Source of the DNA: Hippasteria phrygiana
Lineage: Eukaryota > Echinodermata > Asteroidea > Valvatida > Goniasteridae
DNA: 64,000 nt
Direction: 5' to 3'
Assembly: GCA_037893225.1 (NCBI GenBank)
Contig: JAZGUH010000375.1
Location: 186,001 to 250,000 of the forward strand
Positions 37,101 to 49,386 of this stretch are shown piece by piece. The number at the start of each line of letters is the position of its first letter. Position 1 is the first letter of the stretch. Under the pieces are notes generated by a model. The model did not search any database. It was given only the letters and a program-made list of their open reading frames with translations, and was not told where the DNA came from. Made by a program: the position numbers and the translations under genes.

Positions 37101-40100
37101 GATTGTTTGACAAAAAAGAGGAAAAAGGAAGGACTACAAAGGACTAATTCAAGTGAATGTGCCCACAAAGAAAAATGATAAAAGAGGTCATCATGGGTAA
37201 AATACAGACTTGAGTTCGCTGCAGAAATTGCAAGTGAAGTCGGGTTACATGGTCCTCTCACAGAAAGATGACACCCCGTCGCACGTGACTGATGAATTTG
37301 ACAGCATCCATCTGCAAACCTCGTGAACAGGGCCTATTTTACATCGTGAATCAAATTCATAAAAAAGATAATTCAAGAACACGTGAACGACTTGATCCCG
37401 CTTCTTCGTGACTGCACGAACAAGGGTCAAACGGGAGTAGTTCTTGTGGTAGATGGGGGACCAGACTGGAGTGAAACTTCATGGCCAGTGATGCTCTGCC
37501 TTTCCCGTCTTCTCCAGCAGCTGAACTTCAATTTGTTTTGCATGACAAAATATGCACCAAAACATTCGGCATTTAATCCTATTAAGCATAGCTGGGCCCC
37601 TCTCAGCAGAATGCAAAACTGAACCCCCCCTCGTCTCAGTCTAACCTCACACAGCAGGAGAAGGAAGACAAAGAGGCAGCACTGTTCGATCATGCCATGG
37701 AAGAGGTCAACGCCTTCTGGGACGGCCAGGTGTACGATGGCCATCACATAGTGTCAACACACCATCCCTGCAAGAGCCCATCAACGCCCTATAATGACTA
37801 CCTCACAGTCCATCCCAAAGTCTCTGGGGTCGAAAACAAAACTGCTTCAAAGCCCAGAATTGCACAGAGAGATGATTTTCGCAGTTAACCATGTCCACAG
37901 ACGTCCAAGGGAACTTTGTTTAAGGAAATGCACGCGATCAGACTTCTGCTCAACACATCCAGTTCGTGCAGCTGCGGCCATGCAAAAGATTCGGAAAGGT
38001 CGTGGTCTGTTGCTCGTTCCGCAGGAGACACTTGTCATCCCCTTGGACATTATAAGACTTACCTGGACCTGTTGAAGGAAGCTGATGTAGATGAAACAGA
38101 AAAGTACCTTGGAAAATGTCCATTCTGCGCATGCTTCATGTTTTCATCAATCATCATAAGAGGACAAGAAGAGACATCTGAACATTTTCCACGTGTAACT
38201 CTCAAAGTACACTGCGATATCAGTTATTGAAACTCTTGTCAGACTTTTCCCACATCACCATGATTTATAGTGAACAAGTAAAAAAGTAATGAAATTTTGC
38301 CGGTAATCAATGGCGTATCCAATGTGGGTGAGGGTTAAACTTTAATACCCACGACTTTCAGCCTGGTTGTTATTTTACATCAAGGTCACGGTAAGTTGAC
38401 AGGGACGTTAGTTTACCGCGTGTCCCCATTGGACTTAATTTTGTCATTCTGCAGAAAAGTCGCGGTAGATTGACAAAAAATAAGTCTAATGGCTCAACTC
38501 ACCTAAACCGTGACTCGTGTCGGAATCAAGTTGGGCCAGAGTCAGTAATACAAGTCTAGAAAGTCAACTATATCTTATCTGAAGCCAATTCAGTGTGTAT
38601 TAAGAGCAAGAAAACAAGCAAAGATCACCAACCCAAAAGCCCAGTGTGGGCTTCTTCCAGTTTTGCAGTGACGTTTCCCAAGGCCTCGGTGTCGTTCCTG
38701 AACTTGCCCTGTGCAAGACCGGTTATCGTACCAATGACCATTCCTATCAATTGAACTCCGAGGGGTAGGAACCAAAATGAAACCTGGGTAATAATAGATC
38801 CAGACAGGTAGTCGTGATTAAGCCTTTCAGTACCCCATTGTTTATTGGCTTATCTCCCCCCAGCACCACATTCTTTATAGAGCACCGAAGTGATGACGTC
38901 AATGCAATGTTTGGAACCAGAATACTTTTGTTATGTGTTTGCATGACTGGCTGTTAACAAAGGAACAGTCAACATTTACATTTGTTTGGAACCAGTTGTC
39001 ATGCCAACTGAAGTCAGACTTCGGTACTCTATTCAGTCAAGCATGAACCACTCCAGAGGTGGATCCAGGGGGGGGGGGGGGGGGGGGGGTGTGTTTTGGC
39101 GGTCGAACCCCCACCTCCCCCCCGCCCCAAACTCTCTGGCAATTGTTTTTTTTGCTTGTAAGGGCCTAAGCCTATAAAAGTACCGTAGCAAACCAGAAAA
39201 GAAAAGCAAAACCCTGTGAAGGTCTTATTTTGCATAGACTTCTTCGCAAATATAAATACCGCCTGGTTGAGACGTACGTCACAATGGTCAAAAGGGATTG
39301 TGGGAAGGAATGAGACTGCTTTTTCCTTCCCACAATGCCTTTTGACCATTGTGACGTCTCAACCAGGGTGTATTTGCGATATTGTCTACGTAGGGGTAAG
39401 AACAAAACAAAGAAGTTAAATGGCGCCACCAACAAAGTGTGTCCCCCTCTACCACAAACAACACCCCCATCCGCCCCTGGACTCAAGCAGAAAAAAGCAG
39501 CCGACGTGCTTGCAGAATGGTTGTATTCTCAACCAAAGATATCAACCTCAAGAGTTGATTGAAAAGGGAAATGTCGTGGGTAAAGTTTCTTCCATGAAAA
39601 TTCTTTCATAATGGTGTAAAAATAGCAAAGTTTGTTTCCCCTTCTGGGGCCAATTTCATAGAGCTGCTTAAGCACAAAATTTGCTTCAGCACAAAAAAAA
39701 CCTGCTTAGTAAAATATGGTTACCAAAACTGTGTGTGATTGTTATGCTAAGTAAACAACAGCTAAATACCAGTAACAAGCAACATACATCACATGGAGTT
39801 TTGGTCGGTAACCTGATTTTATTAAGCAAAATTGTGTTTGCGCTTAAGCAAATTTTGTGCTTAATTAAGCAGCTCTATGAAATTGGCCCCTGGCCCACAG
39901 GAAACTTGTTATGAACAAAAGGGGCTCCACACGCACACAACTTTACAGGGAAAAAGTTCAGATAGACTTTTCTCAAAATATTATAATGGCGACACATGGA
40001 TTTGACAGCACCATTAGAAAGATCTGATCGAGCTCTTTCTGTTAATACAATGACTGGATTGATATTTTGTGAAAACCGGAAGATGTTTCTTAAAGAGGAA

Positions 40101-43100
40101 AATCTGTGTCAAATTCAGGTTTCGTATAGATTAAGGTATACAATAAACCAATATTGTTACAATAAATTACTTCTGCGAGCTGTTTTTATCAAGTCCCATC
40201 TGGCCCGCTAGTGCCATTTGTCGCTGTGGGCAGCAAATCTCACGTCATAAATCTGATGTCATATTAAGACAAAGTCCTCTTCTGTGTCTGCTACTCGGCC
40301 ATTTTATGACGTAAGATTTGTTTGCACAGATTCAGACACATCAAGCCGGGTATATAACGGAAAACAGCCAAATTATTGAAACAAATAAATTTCGGAAGGA
40401 AAAACACCTTTAACCCTAACCCCCTGGGCATTTTTACTAGGAAGTGTCCTCAACCTGTCAAAATCCAACACTGTGCAGTATACATATGGCACATTCTTTG
40501 GATTTAGACAAATTGGGGGCATCACAAAGTAATGGGTAGCATGGCACTACAGTCCCGAACCCATCAAAATATACAACACAACCTGCTGTTGGAGTTTGTA
40601 AGGCGTGGGATAGTTTATACAAACAATGCTGGTAACGACATGTATCCCCTTTTTTCCATTCAAGCCAGTGTCAAAAGTTTATGTGAATTTGCTGAAATGA
40701 ATACCAACCTGATACAAGCCAATTATAGACACAAAGCAAGGCATGAGCACCCGGTTAGGGTAGATGAAACCAGGGTGGGGCTTGTAGTTCTTAAAGAGTC
40801 TAGCACGCCATCCTGTGTACACCCTGCAAATAATGAATGAATGAGTGCAATGGTAAGAATCATTTCATGAGGTGACAGATGGATTGTTCCATTCCATGAG
40901 GTGAGGCCGAGTGCAATGGAACATTCCATCTGTCACCGAATGAAATTATTCTTTCCATTGCACGAATGTAAAAAAATTCATTTTTTGTTTTTATACATTT
41001 TATCATCTCACTTTTAACCAGTTCACGCCGGGATTATTTTTCACGAGCCTGGGTGCCAGACGGGTTCAGGCCTTTATCTGCGGGTAGCACACCCTGGCCT
41101 CGCTCACGTCGAGCCGGTCGCTGACAGATATTTCCGCTGGACCCTTGCCTCACTGAGTGCTTGTATACACGTCATCCGATGCGAACTGGTTTATAAACAA
41201 GCTTACTTTTTGCCTCCCAATTTCCGAGTTACACGACATGCAGTATTTTTTCATGGATGGTTAAAAACAAAAAATTGACCAACTGACCCTCCCTCCCGAT
41301 TTTTCCCATTTAAGGGCAACACAAGTTGTTGTTTTGTTGGCCTTCTACACACCCACTTGTGCTATGTGTAATCATTTTGTTACTTCCTGGTCCTAGGCTA
41401 AAAACATTATTGTGTATTATAGGTGGTCAACATTTCAAACTATTTTCCACCCTCATCCAAAGAATATACTAAATGCTAACTCCAACAATATCCAACAGTG
41501 GGTAGGTTCTGTTGGGTTTTGTTGCTGTGGGCTGTGAACAAACAAGCTGTTGGATTCTGTCAGATTCGTCAGGCTTCATGCTTCTCTGTTGTTGGACTCT
41601 GTTGGATTCTACAGGCACCCTTGCATGTGTAAATACCGGCAATCATGGACCATGGAAAACAGATTTAGGGCATAGACAAAGGGGTCCACAATTGACCGAA
41701 CGTCCACGATTGAAAATCGTGTACAAAACATATGGGAGCCCTTCTGAAAAAGTTAAAGTATAAACAAAAGAGGAACAATGGGAGGTCCGCGATTGCCGGT
41801 ATTTACACACTTGTTTGAGGAAGCCTGAAGTGGACGTGTGTAATTAATCCTAACCTTCCCAAATCCTCCAAAATCCTCTTTGCCAAATGGAGGAATTTGA
41901 AGGATTGCGGGGGACTTTGGAAGTTGAAGCATCGGAGGATTTTGCAGGATTGACGGCATTAACCCTAACTCCCTAGGGTGTGTGGAAAATCATTAAAATT
42001 GAAGGATTATCAGGACTGTTAGGGTTAAGAGGATTTTTACCTCTGGGGGAACATGGAGGATCTAGATCATCAGGCCCAATCTGATACTGGATGATTTCGG
42101 AGGATTGAGGTTACTGGAAGATTTTGCAGGATTCATGCAATGGGTCCCCATTACAGAATTTTGGAAGATTCAGGTCATGCAGCTTTAACACTTTGAAATC
42201 AGAGGATATTGGAGGATTCAGGCACGGAGGAAAATTATGTAGGGAGTTGAGGTTAATCAGTGTAGCCTCTGCAATGCATTATGTTGAAAACCAGTCTTGT
42301 GCACTTCCAATTTCTTGCATAAATCTTTCATACTTGCGAAGTGGATTAAGCAAAACAATTGCCACTCTCAAAGTTGAGAGTAACATGGAAACCAAGGAAT
42401 ACTGTTGTTAGTTAACAGCATACTGCACTCATTAGCTGATGCAGCTCAAGCCCCGGCCCACATTCTGTCTGCCCAACAAATTTGCAGGAAGTTCAAAAAT
42501 ATTAGGAAATGTTTGTTTTTTATATTTTCTTCATGATGGGAAGTCGCCCAATACAAGGCTAAAAACCACTATAGCCTTGGGCTACAACAGAGGTGATGGG
42601 GTTGGCCACATAGCCCTACCACCCTTTACTGTTTTCCTGGGTCTCGAGGATAAATCTTCAATAGATACTAAGGAAATTATCCCAATTTTCAGACCTATAG
42701 ACCCAGGTGGGGTAACTTCACTGTTGGTGAGACTAACTCCTTGTGAAAGGATATAAACCATCACTTATACAATTGTAGTTCGCAAAACATTGATACAAAC
42801 AAATTGTAAACAGAAAAGGCAAAATTTAGGAGACTGGGGGAATAGACATACTCTTATAATTAACACCCCTAGTTCCCCTAAACATTTACTACCCGGTGGG
42901 GGATACTAGACTGGGGATCGACGATGGTCCTTTATCTCTAGGTTGTACACTCTTTCACCAACAGAGGGCCAACAATTTGCACTGTACCAATAAGCCAGTT
43001 CGGTATCTCGAAGGTCAAAGTCTCAAAGGTTATTCGGCATAAAATTGCTGACGTAATGTCATGCGATGTTACGTGAAAGCCCATTAACCCGTGTGCGTTG

Positions 43101-46100
43101 TGCGTCCTTACGCGCGCATTAGGTAACGGGTCATTCGGATAACTATGTCATTGTGCACATGCGCAGTTGAAATACCGAACTGGTTTGTTGTAGACAAGGA
43201 TTTTTATTTTTTAATAACCTCAAATTGACTTACACTTCCTTTGGCTTGATGAAAAGGTTCCTGACGTAGATTGCTTGATGGGTCTTGTACAGTCTTTCCT
43301 TAGTCTATCAAAGATGCCGAGAAAAGTTACAGAAGCAGCAAGTTTAAATGTGTTTTAAAATGCACACACAACTAGTCGTGTCGACCTTTACTTATGATGA
43401 CCTGCTATTGTTCCCTTCTTTTGTTCCCATTGTTATTGTCCCAAGTCCTCCGATGTAATGAATAACCAGTACAAGTGTGTAAACACCTTCAATCAGGGAC
43501 CTACTATTGTCCTCCTATTGTTAATACTTGAACTTTTTGGTAAGGACTCTCATTAGTTTTGTACACGATTTTCAACCGGGGACCCTATTGTCCTCTATTG
43601 TTAAAGGTCCCCCCACACACATACACACAAACACTCCATGTGCGTTTTCCTATACTTATGAGGACCATGAATGGAACCCTTCTTTTGTTCCCTTTGTTTG
43701 TACTTAAACTTTTTCCGAACAGCTCCCATAAGGTTTGTACACGAAATTCTCTAGAGGACTCGGCCCAAGTCCTCGGTGTCATTGTTATCCCTAATCCCCC
43801 ATTGTCCCAAGTCCTCTTTCGTATAGCCTAACCCACTCACAAGTGTGCAAATACCGGCAATCGCTGACCTCCAATTGTCCCTCTTTTGTTTATACTTAAA
43901 CTTTTTCGGAAGGCCTCCCATATGTTTTGTACATGATTTTCAATCGTGGACATTCGGTCAATCATGGACCCTTTGTCTACACCCTAACTCTTTTGTCCCT
44001 AGTCCACGATTGCCGGTATTTACACACGCATCCTCACCCATGCACCCATACGGGGTACCTCTATTGTGGACTTGACTTTCCTTCTTTTTTTCTCCTTTGT
44101 CCCTATTGAAATCTTAAACTCCATAGCGTTAACTTTGCAGGGTACCTCTATTTCTAAAGACTCCCTCGTGGGGTACCATTGTCCCCATTGTTACCCTTTC
44201 TTCCCGGTATCCCATAAGGAGACTAATGTAAGAACACCCAAGTGTGTAATCACCTTCAATAGGGGGCCTCCTATTGTCCTCTGGTTTCATACCTCTATTG
44301 TTAAAGGTCCCCCTGAATGCAAAAACAAACCCATGCAAACAGTCTTGTCTACCTATACTTGAGGACCTGCAATTGTTCCCTTCTTCTGTTCCCATTGTTG
44401 AACTTTTTCTCAACAAGTCCCATAAAGTTTGTACACAAAAACCTACCGAGGGGTCATTGTTATCACTGATCCATATTGTCCCAAGTCCTTGTATGTAATG
44501 GATAACCGTGCAATGAAATCGCATCGATGTCACCAACGCACGGATTCTGTGCCGTGTGAAAGTGTATCCCTGTCACCAAATCGCATGGGTCCCGTGAGGT
44601 TCGTGACAGGGATCTTGACCTCCAAAATTTCGCATCGATGCGACATCCGTGCGACTATCACCGAGATTGGTCGTGTAAATGTATCGATGCGGTTTTCACA
44701 GGGATACTGTGCAATGAAATTACTTTTACGTAAGTGCAGTTTGCTGTTGCTCTACACATGGAGAAAGGAAACGCTACAATTAACATGGCTTTTGTAAACA
44801 CAAATTCAGTTTTGACTGGTCAGTTGCTTGCTGCGTAATGAGATTTGTGTAGAGCAGTAGATTCTCTGCACATAAACATTTCATTGGTGTTGCTGTATAT
44901 TTACAGCAAATATGTTATATGTATTTTTACAAAGTGCGTGTAAATTTACATCCTTTGTATAAATTGACGTTAAAACACGAAAACTACCGGTAGGGACACG
45001 AAGGTCACAGTACCATAATTTTACTTCCAAAATCCGTTAAAACAAAAAAAACAGTATTTGTTTGTTTTTAAAAGGGGGAAAACCTGTTATTTTACGGAAT
45101 TTTTTTACAGCACGGGAAAATCACTGGTACCCTATAAATTCCATTGTTCATAGAATATCGTAGTACCAGCGATACAGGGTGTAGCCTTGGACCCTGCAAA
45201 ACGAGGGACGTTCTCTACCAGACTGTGTTGTATCATGTGAAAGCTTGCAGTGAAATCGCAGGCATCCTTGGGCGTCAGACACCCGGCGCAAATGATCGCA
45301 GATGTGTGTTTCCAGTGCTCGTGTGAAACGGACTATACACAGGTTGTGCAATAGATGTTGCGGGGACCAAAAATGCTATGAGGTCAGAGAAATGTCCACA
45401 GAACTCAGTCCAAATTTCCCTTAAAAAAAACGTCCTCACAACACGGTCCCCGCTTGGATATTACAATGATTTGTTTTTCTTAGTGCTTCTACACTCCCCT
45501 CGCCCAAAGTAACTCAGTGGTTGCAGTGACCCAAATACAAATTTAACCTCAAAACCTCCAGATACTGTACATGGCAATAAATAACCTACCGTGAGTGTTA
45601 TCCCCCTGTGACGCTGAATAAGAACGGAGATGAACATGGCCAGGAAGTACACAGTCAATAAGAAGATACAGATCAGTACGGGTATCTGGGGTGCCACAGT
45701 GGGATACTGTTCCCGGAAGTAGTATCATTTAAAGAGAAGAAGGAATTGAGATACAATGTAAGTGCACAAATGTAAACTAGCCGCACAAAACGGGAGGAAA
45801 GTATAGTACAATTGAAAGTTAACCTGAAAATGGGGAAAATAGTGGGAAAATATTTTCACACCTTTTCACACAAGTGGGAAAACATTTTCACACTTTGTCA
45901 CACAAGTGGGGAAAACAATTTCACGCCTTTTCACACAAGTGGGGAAAACAATTTCACGCCTTTTCACACAAGTGGAAAAACATTTTCACACCTTTTCACA
46001 CAAGTGGGGAAAACATTTTCACACCTTTTCACACAAGCAGGGGAACATTTTCACACCTTTTCACTCAAGTGGGAAAACATTTTCACACCTTTTCACACAA

Positions 46101-49100
46101 GTGGGGAAATATTTTCACACCTTTTCACACAAGTGGGAAAACATTTTCACACTTTTTCACGCAAGTGGGGAAAACAATTTCACGCCTTTTCACACAAGTG
46201 GGGAAACATTTTCACACCTTTTCACACAAGTGGGGGAAAACATTTTCACACTTTTTCACACAAGTGGGGAAAACAATTTCACACCTTTTCACACAAGTGG
46301 GGAAACATTTTCACACCTTTTTACACAAGTGGGGAAAAATTTCACACCTTTTCACAAAAGTGGGAAAACATTTTCACACCTTTTCACACAAGCAGGGGAA
46401 CATTTTCACACCTTTTCACTCAAGTGGGAAAACATTTTCACACCTTTTCACACAAGTGGGGAAATATTTTCACACCCTTCCACAAAGTGGGAAAATAATT
46501 TACCACTTGAATTCGCAGGGGGAAAAAAGTTGTGAATGGGAATGGGAATTCTTTTCACAAAATTTCCCATTCCCATTCACAGTGTCAACTTTCAATTGCA
46601 ATGTACTGTAGCAAAATTTGCAAATTATGATATTTCCTGAAAATACATGCAATAAGCTTCTAATTTGGTGTATTGGGTGTCGTTGTAGGTCATTCCCGTT
46701 AAAACCTTTTGAAGTCGTAAGTCTTGCACCCTTGCTTTGAGAGAATGAAGCTCAACCCTGAGCTCAAAAAGAATTTTTCTACAAAAATGTTAAAGGCCAA
46801 AGAAAATAAATGGTGTGTTTACAGTAACAGCTTTTTAAAAAATTAGGTAGGTAGGTAAGGAAATAATTTTATTTTGTCGTTTTATTTTTTATTTCAGTCG
46901 AGTTTTAAGTGTGGGAAATGATTATGTTCATGACAAATAATTGAAACTAGTGTTCATGTACAATTATCAACTAGCAAAACAGCAATAAAAAGTTTGAGGT
47001 CGGAAATTTGGCAACCAAAAATCCAGGTAGGTCGGGTTACCGTAAACACACCATTTTTTTGTTTTGGCCTAATGAATTCGTTTGTAAAGCTTTGGGATAT
47101 ATGATAGAACAGGTTTTTTTTTTTTTTCAAAGTGAACAAAGAAAACTGGCAGGAGCGGGATGCGAACCACGACCTCCGGAATACTGTACCGGCGCTCTAC
47201 CAACTGAGCTATCTTGCCCTGTTTTATCGGTCTCCCAAATTGTCAGTATCTTTGTCCGGTGGGCGCTAGTCAGAAGTCATAAACCCTTAATGCCTTATAG
47301 CCATGGATTATGCCCAGTTTTATGATACAACCTGGGAAGCGACATTGTGGGGATCACTCAATGGGGATACGACTTTTTAACATATAATTCATCAAACAAT
47401 TTCAAAATTCCTAAATTGACTTCCCAATAAAAAAGTGTTGTTCCAGCCTCGGCCTGTTTTCTCAGTGAGCCATTGTGCGACTTTCTGCTCATTTCATGCT
47501 ACCAGGTCACAAACACGACCCTGTACGTGCATACAACAACTACATTTTTCGTCCGTTCGCTGCTTCATCATTGAGCTCTATGGCTGCTTGAAACATGGCA
47601 GATTTGAGCGATTTTAGCACGCGAAAAAGTACGCTAGGTCACCGCATCTATCCCAATAGGTCAATGGTGATTGTGCACAGTGCCCGCAACGTGTGACATT
47701 CTGCCAGCCTCGCAAGGCGAATAAACGTTCTGTCCCAGTTATAAAAGTCCAAATGGGACCGCACGGTAGAATTACACACAGGCATATCGCGGTAAGTTTT
47801 CGCGACATCGCGGAAGAAAAAGTCCAATGGAAACATGGCTTAAGTTTCTTTGCGATAGGCATGAGTAAACACTTTACTCTCCTTGTTGCTGATTAATACT
47901 AAAAATAATCTTCTCATTTTCTTTTCATACCAATATCCATTATCTTTTAATACAAACCTGCTCTGCACCTTCCCAGTTACAGCCCAAACTGATCAGTATC
48001 AACATGATGAACCTGCATGGGGAACAAGAAAGCTTTTACCATTGTGTTGTGAATGTACTTGTTTGTCGATTGTTTATTAGTAGGTTTTTCGTGTTTTGTT
48101 TTTCTCTCTCTTTGTCTGTTAGCTCTGTCGTTTGGTTTGTCTCTTTGTTTAAATTTTCTTTTCTTTTTTTTTCTTTTTAGTTGTCTTTGTTTGTTTGTTT
48201 GTTCAGTTGTTGGTCATTGTGTGTCTGTGTACATTTTTTGTGTTGGTCTGTTTGTTGGTCTGGTTGTCCGATCTGTCACTTTTTGTTTATATATATTTTA
48301 TATTTACATTTATGTTTAAACTTTCATTTCATGTCAATTTTTTTTACCTCTCATGATTCTTAAATGCTGTAATGATATTGTATGAATTTAATAATTTAAT
48401 CAACTCTCTATTTTAATTTGTTTGACCTTAAGGACAACACTCATGAAATAAGAAAACAGAGGGTCATCTTCAAGACATTATGTTTGTATAAACATGGACG
48501 GATATTATTGACTGGAATGGAAAAAAAAGGAATTTAGTAGCAGTCCGAAATTGTTGTCAGTTTACATCGCTTACAATGTCAGGATTGTTATCAGTGGAAA
48601 TTAATAATGTAAAATCCTTGTATAATTTTTGTAACAATGGAATTGAGGTCTTTAGTAAATTTTTTCTAATGAATGTAAACTGCCTTGAGCGATTTGGTCC
48701 TATATAAATGTTGCCCTAATGGAGTGTTTTTTTGTATTTTCCGATTTCCCTTAAAGGGAAATCGGAAAAGTGCTATAATAGGACGACACTAGGTGTCGCC
48801 CTATTGAGGTTATTATTAGAAGTGTCGCCCATTTGTTGCATCAATAAATTTATCTTACTGCTATAATTGGGCGACTCTGCCTATAATAACTCCAAATGGG
48901 CGACATCGGTGTCGCTCTTTTATAGCACTTTCCCCCACGTGCCTTACTAAAAAATACTCCATCGGGGCGACTTTCACATTGGGGCGACACCAACTTTGTC
49001 GCCCTAACCGAGCAAGTCACCCAAACTGACTCTTAAGTAGCAATCTGTGTCGCCCAACATAGCATTTAGTTATTTTATTATTATTGTTATTATTATTATA

Positions 49101-49355
49101 ATTATTATTATTATTATTATTATAATTTTCCTCAATTGCCGGTTAGGGCGACACATAATCCTGGAAAAGAGTGGGTTAGGGTGACCTGGTCGAATAGGGC
49201 GACAATTTGGTGTCGCCCTATTGTGAAAGTCGCCCCTTTGGAGTGTTTTTTAGTAAGGCGCGTTGGGAAAGTGCTCTAAAAGGGCGACACTCGTGTCGCC
49301 CCAATAAGGTTATTTCGGGAAGAGTCGCCCATTTGCCGCATCCAGGGGATTTCTA

Positions 49356-49386
<31 letters not shown>

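Noticed and set aside
40405..40440. CCCTAACCCC word resembling telomeric repeat
   Set aside because: It is a single short occurrence within a dispersed repeat also seen around 17.3 kb in the other orientation.
41201..41260. Short frame with a GTAAGC donor considered as the missing PGF exon
   Set aside because: It has no family residues; the true exon was found at 40709-40823 with both phases fitting.
45812..46611. Three overlapping open frames of 209 to 245 codons with HFHTFSHKWGK repeats
   Set aside because: All three plus frames are open with the same peptide, as expected from a 32-bp stop-free minisatellite; the inverted outer ends indicate a MITE-like element.
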